In this document: positions 42,137 through 53,731 of the stretch, one piece after another
Numbering within the stretch: position 1 is the first letter of the stretch
How the letters are laid out: the number at the start of each line of letters is the position of its first letter
Origin: Paracoccus zeaxanthinifaciens ATCC 21588
GTDB lineage: Bacteria; Pseudomonadota; Alphaproteobacteria; Rhodobacterales; Rhodobacteraceae
DNA: 64,000 bases
Direction of reading: 5' to 3'
Assembly (NCBI RefSeq): GCF_000420145.1
Contig: NZ_ATUJ01000003.1
Span: forward strand, 62,001-126,000
The notes under the pieces: model-generated
Seen by the model: only the letters and a program-made list of their open reading frames with translations
Database searches by the model: none
Told to the model about the DNA's origin: nothing
Made by a program: the position numbers and the translations under genes

Positions 42137-42828
42137 CGACCCAGGTGCCTGACACCCTGTTGGACGAAGTCGCGCTCGGGCTTGCGCCCGACGAGGACAT
42201 CCGCCGCGTCGAGGAACTGGCCCTTGCCGATCCTTCGATCGCCGCCCGCCTGGAACGGGCGCGGCTGCGCTTCCTGCCGCTGGACGATACCGCGCCCGAA
42301 ATGCCCCTGCCGGACGGGTTCTGGGACCGCCTGCGCGCGCAGCTGGACCAGGCGCCTGCCCGCGCCGCGAATGTCGTGAACCTTGCCGATCGGCGGCTGC
42401 GTCGCTGGCGCATGACCGCGATGGGCGGGATGGCCGCAGCCGCGACGCTGGCCGCGATGCTGGGCTGGTCGCTGCTGCAAAGCCCCGACCCCTCGGTGGT
42501 CGCGGTCCTGCTGGACGCCGAAGGAGAGGCGGTCGCCCTGATCGAGGGGCAGCCCGACAACACCACCCGCGTCACCCTGCTGGAACGACCCGATCTGCCC
42601 GCAGGCCGCGTGATGCAGGTCTGGACCAAGCCGGATGCGGACGGCCTGCCCGTATCGCTCGGGCTGCTGGTGGCGGGGCGCTCGGACACGCTGACGGTGC
42701 CGGGATTGCCCGAACCCGATGCAAGCCAGCTCTACGAGATCACCGCGGAACCCGAGGGCGGGTCGCCGACCGACCTGCCGACCGGCCCGATCCTGGGCAA
42801 GGGGCTGGCCAAGAAGCCGGTGATCTAG
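42133..42828 (+). CDS. Anti-sigma factor, RskA/anti-sigma-K type
   Basis: The 231-residue product has a cytoplasmic N-terminal anti-sigma region (about 1-90), one TM helix (about 94-115) and a periplasmic C-terminal RskA domain containing MQVWTKPDADGLPVSLGLL and YEITAEPEGGSP. It should hold the ECF sigma factor encoded just before it at the membrane until a signal causes release, probably by regulated proteolysis. Its stop overlaps the stop of the convergent DUF2141 gene. Confidence 0.9.
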   Translation: MTTQVPDTLLDEVALGLAPDEDIRRVEELALADPSIAARLERARLRFLPLDDTAPEMPLPDGFWDRLRAQLDQAPARAANVVNLADRRLRRWRMTAMGGMAAAATLAAMLGWSLLQSPDPSVVAVLLDAEGEAVALIEGQPDNTTRVTLLERPDLPAGRVMQVWTKPDADGLPVSLGLLVAGRSDTLTVPGLPEPDASQLYEITAEPEGGSPTDLPTGPILGKGLAKKPVI

Positions 42829-43232
42829 CGCCTGACACTGATCGACAGGCTGCGCGGGCGGTCGTCCAGATCGAAGGCCGCCTCGTCGAAGCGCGGGGCG
42901 CGCATCATCGGGCGGGCGTTTCGCGACACGCCCCACGCCTCTTGCGGCAGGCCGATGGCATTGGTGTCCAGCCGCCCGTTGTCATTGCCGTCATGCAGCA
43001 CCGCGACGGCATAGCGGCCCGGCGCGATCCCCTCGAAGACGCAGCGCCCCTGCCCGGCGGGCACGCGCTGGCCCGAAACCTCGTTGCTGCCGGGAAACCC
43101 CTCGGCGCGGTCGTGCAGCGCGCAGAAGACGCTGCCCTCGGTCGATGGCAGGTCCGTCAGGGCAATCTCGATCCGGCCCGCCATCAGGGGCGCAGGCAGG
43201 ATCAGGGCGATCAGGCACAGGCTGCGCAGCAT
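42825..43232 (-). CDS. Secreted DUF2141-domain protein
   Basis: The 135-residue product has a signal peptide (MLRSLCLIALILPAPLMA) and the DUF2141 core with FEGIAPGRYAVAVLHDGNDNGRLDTN, a calcium-loop-like acidic turn. The ATG behind GGGGAAG was used; a longer frame upstream has no ribosome site. Function is unknown. Cys42 and Cys68 could form a disulfide in the periplasm. It sits alone, convergent with the anti-sigma gene. Confidence 0.85.
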   Translation of the reverse strand: MLRSLCLIALILPAPLMAGRIEIALTDLPSTEGSVFCALHDRAEGFPGSNEVSGQRVPAGQGRCVFEGIAPGRYAVAVLHDGNDNGRLDTNAIGLPQEAWGVSRNARPMMRAPRFDEAAFDLDDRPRSLSISVRR

Positions 43233-43324
43233 CGTCTTCCCCGTTTCGCGACAACACCCGCGCAGGGAAGCACCGACCGCCCCCGCCCGCAAGTCCACGT
43301 TCCCGCGAGGGGCGCTCATGAAGA

Positions 43325-43350
43325 AGGGGCGCGCCGCAAGGCACGCCCCC
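43325..43350 (-). terminator. Terminator-like hairpin downstream of katG
   Basis: On the minus strand GGGGCGTGCC - TTGC - GGCGCGCCCC forms a 10-bp stem with one G-T pair, followed by TTCTT. It lies 24 nt after the katG stop. Confidence 0.65.
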
Positions 43351-43373
43351 AACAGGTCTTCGGGATCGCCCGA

Positions 43374-45703
<2,330 letters not shown>

Positions 45704-45729
45704 TATGACGACGCAGTCCGGCGGGCATG

Positions 45730-45753
45730 AAAAAGGGCCGCGAAATGCGGCCC
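45730..45753 (-). terminator. Intrinsic terminator of the ferredoxin gene
   Basis: On the minus strand GGGCCGC - ATTTC - GCGGCCC is followed by five Ts, about 5 nt after the ferredoxin stop. It is a standard rho-independent terminator. Confidence 0.85.
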
Positions 45754-45758
45754 CGTTC

Positions 45759-46169
<411 letters not shown>

Positions 46170-47729
46170 TCACTCTTCCTCGGCGATGGGCAGGGCCACG
46201 AACAGCGGCGCGCCTTCGCGGCGAATCAGCATCAGGACCGAACGGCGACCGGCATCGCGGGCGTCCTGCACGCGGGCCTCGAGGTCGGCGATGCTGCCGA
46301 CGGGCTGCTGGTTCACCTCGGTGATGACATCGCCCGCGGCCAGCCCCTTCTCGGCCGCGGCCGAGCTTGCATCGATTCCGGTGATGACAAGACCCGACGC
46401 GTCGCGGGGCGCGCCCAGCTCCTGCGCCATCTCGGGGGTCAGGGGCGTCACGGTCAGGCCCAGCAGCTCGGTCTCGCCCTCGGGCTCGTCCGACTGCGCC
46501 TCGCCCTGCGCGGTCTCGCGGCGGCCGATGGTGACGTCCAGCACCTCCTCGTCGCCGTCGCGCTGGATGGTGACCTCGACGGGTTCACCCACCGGGGCAT
46601 CCGCGACGCGGCGCACCAGGTCGCGCGTATCCTCGACGGGTTCACCGCCGAAACGGGTGATGACATCGCCCGCCTTCAGCCCCGCATCCTGCGCGGGCCC
46701 CTCGGGGACGTCGGTGATCATCGCGCCGCCCGGCTCGTCCAGGCCAAGGGCCTCGGCCATCTCCTCGGTGACGTCCTGGATCATGACGCCCAGCCAGCCG
46801 CGACGCGTCTCGCCAAAGTCGCGCAGCTGGTCGACCACCTCGGACACGACGTTCGACGCCATCGAGAAGCCGATCCCGATCGAGCCGCCATTGGGCGACA
46901 GGATCGCGGTGTTCACGCCGATCACCTCGCCCTTGAGGTTGAACAGCGGGCCGCCGGAATTGCCGCGGTTGATGGCCGCGTCGGTCTGGAGATAGTCGTC
47001 ATAGGTGCCCGACAATTCGCGGTTCCGCGCCGACACGATCCCGGTCGAGGCCGAGAAGCCCTGCCCCAGCGGGTTGCCCAGGGCCAGCACCCAGTCGCCC
47101 ACGCGGGCGGCGTCGCTGTCGCCGAAGCCCACGAAGGGGATCGCGTCCTCGCTCTCGACCTTCAGCAGCGCGATATCGGTCGAGGGGTCGGTCCCCACGA
47201 CCTCGGCTGCCAGCCGCTCGCCCGAATAGAACTCGACCTCGATCTCGTCGGCGCCGTCGATGACGTGGTTGTTCGTGACGATGAACCCGTCGGCCGAGAT
47301 GACGAAGCCCGACCCCAGCGCGTTCGAGCGCTGCGGCATCTGGCGCTGCGGGCTGCCATCGGGTCCGGGCATCCCCGGAAAGCCGAACTCGCGGAACAGG
47401 TCGGAAAACGGGCTGCCCTCGGGGAAGACCGGGCCGCCCTGCGTGGGCTGCGAGACGACGGCGGTGGTGGTGATGTTCACGACCGCGGGCGAGACCTGCT
47501 CGGCAAGGTCGGCAAAGCTGCCGGGCATCACGTGCTGGGGCGCGGCTTCGGCACCGTCGACGCCCAGGGGCTTGTTGGCGTCTGCCGCCTCCTGCGCCTC
47601 CTGGCTGATCTGGGGGGCCGTGTCCTCGTTGGCGGGCTCGACCACCTGCTGGGCACCGGCATGGCCGAGGCCCAGCAGAAGCGCCGTCGCCGATGCGGTC
47701 AGAAGATGCCGAGGAAGAAGCTGTTTCAT
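46170..47729 (-). CDS. degP: Periplasmic Do-family serine protease/chaperone
   Basis: The 519-residue HtrA protein has a signal peptide (cut near 26 after GHAGA), a trypsin-like domain with His155 (TNNHVIDGA), Asp185 (STDIALLKV) and Ser258 (RGNSGGPL), and two PDZ domains at about 300-395 and 420-510. It degrades or refolds damaged envelope proteins. The flexible acid/Gln-rich linker after the signal peptide is longer than usual. It lies downstream of hflK-hflC, separated by 181 nt and a terminator, as in many alphaproteobacteria. Confidence 0.95.
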   Translation of the reverse strand: MKQLLPRHLLTASATALLLGLGHAGAQQVVEPANEDTAPQISQEAQEAADANKPLGVDGAEAAPQHVMPGSFADLAEQVSPAVVNITTTAVVSQPTQGGPVFPEGSPFSDLFREFGFPGMPGPDGSPQRQMPQRSNALGSGFVISADGFIVTNNHVIDGADEIEVEFYSGERLAAEVVGTDPSTDIALLKVESEDAIPFVGFGDSDAARVGDWVLALGNPLGQGFSASTGIVSARNRELSGTYDDYLQTDAAINRGNSGGPLFNLKGEVIGVNTAILSPNGGSIGIGFSMASNVVSEVVDQLRDFGETRRGWLGVMIQDVTEEMAEALGLDEPGGAMITDVPEGPAQDAGLKAGDVITRFGGEPVEDTRDLVRRVADAPVGEPVEVTIQRDGDEEVLDVTIGRRETAQGEAQSDEPEGETELLGLTVTPLTPEMAQELGAPRDASGLVITGIDASSAAAEKGLAAGDVITEVNQQPVGSIADLEARVQDARDAGRRSVLMLIRREGAPLFVALPIAEEE

Positions 47730-47866
47730 GCTGTATGTCCTCTGTTTTTCGAGACATTTTCCGGGGGACGCACCCCCGGACCTGCCGGATCCATCGAAAA
47801 CCTATCCCTCGGCGCGTTGCAAATAAACCACGCTCTCGGGATGTGAACTGATCGTGATTGGGCAAT

Positions 47867-47898
47867 GAAAAAGGGCGGGACCGCAAGGCCCCGCCCCC
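47867..47898 (-). terminator. Intrinsic terminator of hflKC
   Basis: On the minus strand GGGCGGG ... CCCGCCC forms the stem and five Ts follow, about 12 nt after the hflC stop. Confidence 0.8.
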
Positions 47899-47910
47899 TT
47901 CGGGTTCGGA

Positions 47911-49122
47911 TCAGTTCGCCGGGGTCCCGGCCTCTTCATCGAGGGCCTCTTCCTCGGGGGCCGGTTCGTCGGTCCCTTCGGCGGGCGCATCCTGGGCGGG
48001 CTGGCTTTCCAGCTCGGCGTCGGGGGCCACGATCTCGGGGGCCTGCTGCGGCGGGGGCGACAGGCTCTCGGGGACCGGGGTCAGCTTGACGCCGGCATTC
48101 TCGCCCAGGCGGTTGCCCTCGCGGTCGGTGACCTCGGGGGTGACCAGTTCCTCCTCCTCGGCAGGCTCGACCGGCTTCGGCGCGTTCAGACGCTCGGCCG
48201 AGTTTCCGGCAGGCACGGGCGTGGACGCGGGCTGCGCGTTCTCGGCCCCGTCACCCGACAGATAGGTGAAGAACTCGCTGTCAGGCTGCATCACCATCGA
48301 GCTGTTGCTGCCCTTCAGCGCGCGTTCATAGGACGTCAGCGAGCGGGTGAAGGCGAAGAACTCGGGGTCGCGGCCATAGGCGTCGGCATAGATCGCGTTG
48401 CGCTGCGCATCGGCCTCGCCTCGGACGATCTCGGCGCGGCGGCTGGCTTCCGAGGTCAGCTCGACCACGGTCCGGTCGGCGGCGGCGCGGACCCGCTGCG
48501 CGGCTTCCTGACCGCGGGCGATCTCGTCCGCGGCCTCGCGTTCACGCTCGGCCCGCATCCGGGCATAGGTCGCCGTCAGGTTCTGCTCGGGCAGGTCGGT
48601 CCGGGTCAGGCGCACATCGATGAACTCGACCCCCAGCCCTTCCGAGTTGTTGCGCGCCTCGTCGCGGATCTGGTTCATCAGCGCCGTGCGCTCGTCCGAC
48701 AGGACGGTGGTCGAGGGCACGGTGCCCAGCACTTCGCGGATGGCGTTCCGGACAATCGGTTCCAGCCGCTGCTGCGCGGTATCGACACCGCCCGAGCCCA
48801 CGGCCTGGCGGAAGCGGACCGGATCGGTGATGCGCCAGCGCGCGAAGGCGTCGACGACAAGGCGGCGGTCGTCGGCGGGCGTCACCTCCAGCGGGCTGGT
48901 GGGCAGCCCCAGGATGCGACCGTCATATTTGACCACGTTGTCGAGGAAGGGCACCTTGAAGTTGAGGCCCGGCGCCTCCTGCACATCGACCACGCGGCCA
49001 AGGCGCAGGACCAGTGCCTTCTCGCGCTCGTCGACGATGAACAGGGCGCTGCCGGCAAGGACGCCGGCGACGATCAGTGCGGGCAGCGCAAGGGCTGCAA
49101 GGGTCTGCGTACGGCGTGCCAT
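47911..49122 (-). CDS. hflC: HflC protein, FtsH protease modulator
   Basis: The 403-residue membrane protein has an N-terminal anchor (LPALIVAGVLAGSALFIVD), the SPFH/band-7 domain (about 35-200), and a coiled coil (about 180-260, rich in RAEREREAADEIA). HflC and HflK form a large cage around FtsH and limit its proteolysis. After residue 300 there is a proline/glutamate-rich acidic tail of about 100 residues (PAEEEELV ... APEEEALDEEAG), which E. coli HflC (334 residues) lacks. Its start overlaps the hflK stop by one base. Confidence 0.94.
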   Translation of the reverse strand: MARRTQTLAALALPALIVAGVLAGSALFIVDEREKALVLRLGRVVDVQEAPGLNFKVPFLDNVVKYDGRILGLPTSPLEVTPADDRRLVVDAFARWRITDPVRFRQAVGSGGVDTAQQRLEPIVRNAIREVLGTVPSTTVLSDERTALMNQIRDEARNNSEGLGVEFIDVRLTRTDLPEQNLTATYARMRAEREREAADEIARGQEAAQRVRAAADRTVVELTSEASRRAEIVRGEADAQRNAIYADAYGRDPEFFAFTRSLTSYERALKGSNSSMVMQPDSEFFTYLSGDGAENAQPASTPVPAGNSAERLNAPKPVEPAEEEELVTPEVTDREGNRLGENAGVKLTPVPESLSPPPQQAPEIVAPDAELESQPAQDAPAEGTDEPAPEEEALDEEAGTPAN

Positions 49123-50327
49123 CAGTTCGACCCTCCGTTGCCTTGGTCAGATCCGGTGGTGCGGTTCCCGCGCAGCTGGTCCAGCGGCAGATAGGGCACC
49201 ACGCCCGATCCCTCGTTCAGACCTTCGCCCAGGATGATCTTGTTCACGTCGCCCAGGACCTGCTCCATCGTTTCCAGATACATCCGGCGCCGCGTGACCT
49301 CGGGCGCGTTCACGTATTCCTCGTAGATCGAGTTGAAGCGCGCGGCCTCACCCGATGCGGTGTTCACGGCCTCGGCGCGGTACCCCTCGGCCTGTTCCAG
49401 CGACTGCGCCGCGTCACCGCGGGCCTGCGCCAGAACGCGGTTGGCATAGGCGTCGGCCTCCTTCTCCAACCGGTCGCGTTCCTGCTGCGCGGCCTGCACG
49501 GCGCGGAAGCTGTCGATCACCTCTTCGGGCGGGTCGGCACGGTCGAGGTTGACGCGGACGACGTTGATCCCGGACTGATAGGCGTCCAGCGTCTGCTGCA
49601 CGGCCTCTTGCAGGTCCTGCGCGATGGCGCCGCGATCGCGGTTCAGAATGGGCGCAAGCTCGCTGCGGGCGATGATGTCGCGCATCGCGGATTCCGCGAC
49701 GGCGCGGATCGTGTCCGAGGGATCGGCAAGGTTGAACAAGTACATCTGCGGATCGCGGATGTTCCAGACGACCTGGTATTCCATGTCCACGATGTTCTGG
49801 TCGCGGGTCAGCATCAGGCCGCTGTCCATCTGGCCGCCGCGACCGGTGCCGATCTCGGTCACGCGTTCGTTCGTGACGGACACCACCTCGGCGGTGACGA
49901 AGGGCCAGGGCGCGAAGTTCAGACCCTCGGAGCCCACGGCGACCGCGCGACCGAAGAGGAACTCGACCGATTTCTCGTTGGTCTGCACCCGGTAGAAGCT
50001 GGAAAAGGCCCAGAGCGCCACCGCCGCGATGGCGACCAGCGACACGGTCGAGCGGTTCAGCCCGAAATTCGGACCCGAGGGCTTGCGCCCGCCCGGACCG
50101 CCATTGCCGCCGTTCCCGCCATTTCCGCGACCGCCCATCAGGACGCGCAGGCGTTCCTGGCCCTTCTTCATCAGATCCTCGATCTCGGGGCGCTGCGGGT
50201 CGTTACCCTGACCGGGACGACGCCCGCCCTGCGGCTCTTCTCCCCAAGGGCGACCGGCGGGGCGCTTGTCGCCATCCCCGTCCTTCCGGCCGCCATTGCC
50301 TCCGCCCCAGGGGCCCTGATTTGCCAT
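49122..50327 (-). CDS. hflK: HflK protein, FtsH protease modulator
   Basis: The 401-residue protein has a glycine-rich, charged cytoplasmic N-terminus (about 1-95, GGNGGNGGPGG repeats), one TM helix (about 100-118, STVSLVAIAAVALWAF), the SPFH domain (about 120-290) and a long coiled coil with ALA/Glu repeats. It is the partner of HflC; the two genes overlap at TGATG so the subunits are made in step. No hfq/hflX is adjacent. Confidence 0.94.
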   Translation of the reverse strand: MANQGPWGGGNGGRKDGDGDKRPAGRPWGEEPQGGRRPGQGNDPQRPEIEDLMKKGQERLRVLMGGRGNGGNGGNGGPGGRKPSGPNFGLNRSTVSLVAIAAVALWAFSSFYRVQTNEKSVEFLFGRAVAVGSEGLNFAPWPFVTAEVVSVTNERVTEIGTGRGGQMDSGLMLTRDQNIVDMEYQVVWNIRDPQMYLFNLADPSDTIRAVAESAMRDIIARSELAPILNRDRGAIAQDLQEAVQQTLDAYQSGINVVRVNLDRADPPEEVIDSFRAVQAAQQERDRLEKEADAYANRVLAQARGDAAQSLEQAEGYRAEAVNTASGEAARFNSIYEEYVNAPEVTRRRMYLETMEQVLGDVNKIILGEGLNEGSGVVPYLPLDQLRGNRTTGSDQGNGGSN

Positions 50328-50371
50328 CCGTCGAACCTTCTTTCCTTGGAATTTCCGTTAGTTGAAAACTG

Positions 50372-50403
50372 GGGCTGCGCGTCGAAAAGTCAAGGCGCAG
50401 CCC
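50372..50403 (-). terminator. Terminator-like hairpin after gor
   Basis: On the minus strand GGGCTGCGC - N14 - GCGCAGCCC is a perfect 9-bp stem followed by AGTTTTC, placed between the gor stop and hflK start. Confidence 0.65.
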
Positions 50404-50421
50404 TGCGGCCATCGGGCGCGG

Positions 50422-51801
50422 TCAGACACCTGCCCCTTCGTGTCGGCGCGTCACGCTGCGCATCGTCACCAGCTCCTCGGCAGCGGTCGGGTGGACCGCG
50501 ATGGTCGCGTCGAACTGCGCCTTGGTCGCGCCCATCCCGATGGGGATGGCGGCCAACTGGATCATCTCTCCGGCTTCGGGGCCGAAGATGTGGCAGCCCA
50601 GCACCCGGTCGTCGCGCGGATCGACCAGCAGCTTCATCATCATCTTCGCATCGCTGCCCGCGAACATCGACCGCATGGGCCGGAAGGTCGTGGCAAAGAC
50701 ATCGACCGGCCCGCGGGCCTTGGCCTCTTCCTCGGTCAGGCCGACCGTCGCGAATTCATGCGGCCGAAGATAGACGGCGCTGGCGACGATGGAATGATCG
50801 ACCTTGCGCGGGTTCGCCCCGAACACCGTGTCCGCGAAGCTGTGCCCCTCGCGGATCGCCACCGGGGTCAGGTTCACGCGGTCGGTCACGTCGCCCACCG
50901 CGAAGATCGAGGGCACGCTGGTCTGGGACCATTCGTCCACCTCGATCGCGCCATTGGGCTTCAGCACGACCTCGGTGTTCTCCAGCCCCAGCCCGGCGGT
51001 ATAGGGGTTGCGGCCCGTCGCCATCAGCACGCGGTCGAAGCGGTCGGTGCTGCCGTCGTCGAAGGCGACCTCGATGCCGTCATCGGTCTTGCGCAATTCG
51101 GTCGGCGTGATGCCCAGCCGCAGGTCGACGCCCACCTGCGACAGCTGCAGCGTCGCCAGGTCGCGCCCCTCGCGGTCGAAGCCCCGCAGCACCGCGTCGC
51201 CGCGATAGGCCTGCACCGTCTCGACGCCCAGCCCCGCCAGGATGGTCGCGAATTCGCAGGCGATGAAGCCGCCGCCCACCAGCAGGACGCGCTTGGGCAG
51301 CTCGTCCATCAGGAACAGGTCGTCGCTGACCATGGCCAGCTCCTCGCCCGGGATGCCGATGGGCGCGGGACGACCGCCGGCGGCGATCAGGATGTGGCGC
51401 GCGGTCTTGCGCGTCCCGTCGGCCAGCGCGACGGTGTGGTGATCGACAAGGGTCGCGCGTTGGTCGTGAACCTCGACGCCCGCACGCTCCAGCCCGGCGC
51501 GATAGATCAGCTCCAGCCGCGTCAGCTCGGCGTCCAGCTTTTCGCGGAAGACGGCCCAATCGAAGCTGCCCGCATCCGCGCCGGTCCAGCCATAGCCGCG
51601 CATCTCGTCGATGGCCATGCCCGCGCCCGCCGCGAAGATCATCAGCTTCTTGGGCACGCAGCCCCGGATCACGCAGGTGCCGCCCATGCGGCTTTCCTCG
51701 GCCAGACCGACCTTCGCGCCATGTTCGCCGGCCGCGATCCGCGCGGCGCGGACCCCGCCCGAACCGCCACCGATCACGAAGAGGTCGTAGTCGAAGCTCA
51801 T
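50422..51801 (-). CDS. gor: Glutathione-disulfide reductase
   Basis: The 459-residue flavoprotein reduces oxidised glutathione with NADPH. It has FAD-binding GGGSGGVRAAR (11-21), the redox pair Cys43 and Cys48 in GGTCVIRGCVPKK, the NADPH motif VGGGFIACEFA, the second FAD motif FAVGDVTD, and the C-terminal HPTAAEE with the active-site His. The ATG lies one base after the rpiA stop, so the two genes are coupled and both relate to NADPH/pentose supply. Upstream extension would enter rpiA and was not used. Confidence 0.96.
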   Translation of the reverse strand: MSFDYDLFVIGGGSGGVRAARIAAGEHGAKVGLAEESRMGGTCVIRGCVPKKLMIFAAGAGMAIDEMRGYGWTGADAGSFDWAVFREKLDAELTRLELIYRAGLERAGVEVHDQRATLVDHHTVALADGTRKTARHILIAAGGRPAPIGIPGEELAMVSDDLFLMDELPKRVLLVGGGFIACEFATILAGLGVETVQAYRGDAVLRGFDREGRDLATLQLSQVGVDLRLGITPTELRKTDDGIEVAFDDGSTDRFDRVLMATGRNPYTAGLGLENTEVVLKPNGAIEVDEWSQTSVPSIFAVGDVTDRVNLTPVAIREGHSFADTVFGANPRKVDHSIVASAVYLRPHEFATVGLTEEEAKARGPVDVFATTFRPMRSMFAGSDAKMMMKLLVDPRDDRVLGCHIFGPEAGEMIQLAAIPIGMGATKAQFDATIAVHPTAAEELVTMRSVTRRHEGAGV

Positions 51802-51802
51802 C

Positions 51803-52558
51803 TCATTCTCCTTCATGGGCCAGCATGTCGGCATCGATATCGGCATCGCGGGCCAGTTCGACAACACTGCCGTCGGGCTTTCCGATGATCGCGACATCGC
51901 ACATGCCCAGGAACAGGCCGTGTTCGACCACGCCCGGAATGGCCGACAGCGCGCGTGCCAGCGCGGCGGGATCGGGGATCGCGCCCAGATGCAGGTCCAG
52001 GATCAGGTTGCCCTCGTCGGTGATCAGCGGGTCGCTGCCCTTCATGCGGGTCAGCACGTCGCGACCGCCAAGGTCCAGGTCGTCCAGCACGCGGCGGATC
52101 AGGGTGCGGCTGCTTTCGAAACCGAAGCCCAGGACCTCGACCGGCAGGGGGAAGGCGCCCAGCCGTTCCACCACCTTGCCGGGATCGGCGATCACCACCA
52201 TGCGGTCGCTGGCCGCCGCGACGATCTTCTCGCGCAGATGCGCGGCCCCGCCGCCCTTGATCAGGTGCAGGTCGGGATCGACCTCGTCGGCGCCGTCGAT
52301 GGTCATGTCCAGCCAGCCGATATCGTCCAGGCTCTCGACCTTGAGGCCGCGCGACAGCGCCTGTTCCGCCGTCGCCTTCGAGGTGGCCGCGCAGCGCAGG
52401 CTCAGGCCCTCGGCCTCGACCCGGCGGGCCAGCATCTCGACCATGACGGCAGCGGTCGAGCCGGTCCCCAGACCCAGCTTCATCCCATCCTCGACCAGTC
52501 GCACCGAGGCGTTTGCGGCGGCAAGCTTGGCCGGATCGAAGCCGGTTGCGTCAGACAT
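51803..52558 (-). CDS. rpiA: Ribose-5-phosphate isomerase A
   Basis: The 251-residue enzyme interconverts ribose 5-phosphate and ribulose 5-phosphate. Conserved elements are GLGTGSTAAVMV (about 29-40), TIDGADEVDP and LIKGGGAAHLREKIVA with the catalytic Asp, Glu and Lys residues. Length is normal. It is the first gene of rpiA-gor. Confidence 0.96.
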   Translation of the reverse strand: MSDATGFDPAKLAAANASVRLVEDGMKLGLGTGSTAAVMVEMLARRVEAEGLSLRCAATSKATAEQALSRGLKVESLDDIGWLDMTIDGADEVDPDLHLIKGGGAAHLREKIVAAASDRMVVIADPGKVVERLGAFPLPVEVLGFGFESSRTLIRRVLDDLDLGGRDVLTRMKGSDPLITDEGNLILDLHLGAIPDPAALARALSAIPGVVEHGLFLGMCDVAIIGKPDGSVVELARDADIDADMLAHEGE

Positions 52559-52618
52559 GGCGGTCCCTCTCGCGTGAATGTGCCGCGCCGTTATAGGCGA
52601 TCGGCACGCGAAGGGCCA

Positions 52619-53731
52619 CTAGCCGCGAGAGCTGCGTTCGGGAAGGATCACGGTAAAGCGGCTGCCCGCGCCCCGGCGGCTGTCGATCCGCAGCCGACCG
52701 CGATGGCGGTTGATGATGTGCTTGACGATGGCAAGCCCCAGCCCAGTGCCGCCCTGCGCCCGCGACCGGTGCGTGTCCACGCGGTAGAAGCGTTCGGTCA
52801 GGCGCGGCAGGTGCTGTTCCTCGATCCCCTCGCCACGATCCTCGACGGTGACGGCCCAGGCGGGGCCGCGCAGCATCGGCTCGTGCGCGATGCGTTCCAG
52901 CCGCAGCCCCAGATATCCGCCCGATCCGCCGTATTTCAGCGCGTTCTCGATCAGGTTCTGGAAGACCTGCGTCAGCTGGTCGGCATCCCCCGGCAGCGCG
53001 ACCGCATCCTCCAGCCCCGCGACGTGGATGTCGACGCCCGCAGCCTCGGCGCGCGGGGACATGGTCGCCACGACACTGCGCAGCAGTCCGGCCAGATCGA
53101 CGCGCGTCGAGGGGCGCTGACGTTCCTCGGCCTGGACGCGGCTCAGCGACAGCAGGTCCTGGATCAGGCGGTTCATGCGCGCGGCCTCGCGCTCCATGAT
53201 GTCGAGGAACCTGTCGCGGGCGCGCGCATCCTCGCGCGCGGGCCCGCGCAGCGTCTCGATGAAGCCGGTCATGGCGGTCAGCGGGGTCTTCAGCTCGTGG
53301 CTGACATTGGCGACGAAATCGCGGCGCATCTGCTCGGCCTCCTCGGCGACCGAGCGGTCGTGCAGCGCGATCATCGCGCCGCGCCCGAAGACGGACGGCA
53401 GGGGCGAGACCGTCACCTCGGCCAGGATGTCGCGCCCGTCGGCGGGGAATTGCGCCCGCAGCGTGACGCCCCCGTCGACCGGCGGCGGCAGGCCCGGATC
53501 CAGCGTGGGGGCACGGTGGCGGTCGGGTTCCAGGACCCAGTCCACGGCCTCGACGATGGCGGGATGGCGCAGGACGGTGACGAAGGGGCGGTCCATCAGG
53601 TCGGCGCCCAGCAGGCGCACGACGGCCGGATTGGCCGCGATGACCCTTGCGCGGTGATCGACCGCCATCATGGGCATCGGCACGCCATCGAGGAACCCCC
53701 CGACGCGGCGCGCGGTGCCCGGCGGCATCAT
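52619..53731 (-). CDS. PhoR-like sensor histidine kinase without visible membrane segment
   Basis: The 370-residue product has a PAS domain (about 15-130), the phosphoacceptor box ANVSHELKTPLTA with His145, NLIENALKYG, EDRGEGI and GTGLGLAIV. The HisKA and ATPase parts resemble PhoR, but no TM helix is found from the start used, so the protein looks cytoplasmic. The start (MMPPGTARR) overlaps the previous stop by TGATG. No phoB, pst or phoU gene is near, so the partner is unknown. A frame extending upstream is the antisense/other frame of the gamma-carbonic-anhydrase gene and was rejected. Confidence 0.85.
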   Translation of the reverse strand: MMPPGTARRVGGFLDGVPMPMMAVDHRARVIAANPAVVRLLGADLMDRPFVTVLRHPAIVEAVDWVLEPDRHRAPTLDPGLPPPVDGGVTLRAQFPADGRDILAEVTVSPLPSVFGRGAMIALHDRSVAEEAEQMRRDFVANVSHELKTPLTAMTGFIETLRGPAREDARARDRFLDIMEREAARMNRLIQDLLSLSRVQAEERQRPSTRVDLAGLLRSVVATMSPRAEAAGVDIHVAGLEDAVALPGDADQLTQVFQNLIENALKYGGSGGYLGLRLERIAHEPMLRGPAWAVTVEDRGEGIEEQHLPRLTERFYRVDTHRSRAQGGTGLGLAIVKHIINRHRGRLRIDSRRGAGSRFTVILPERSSRG

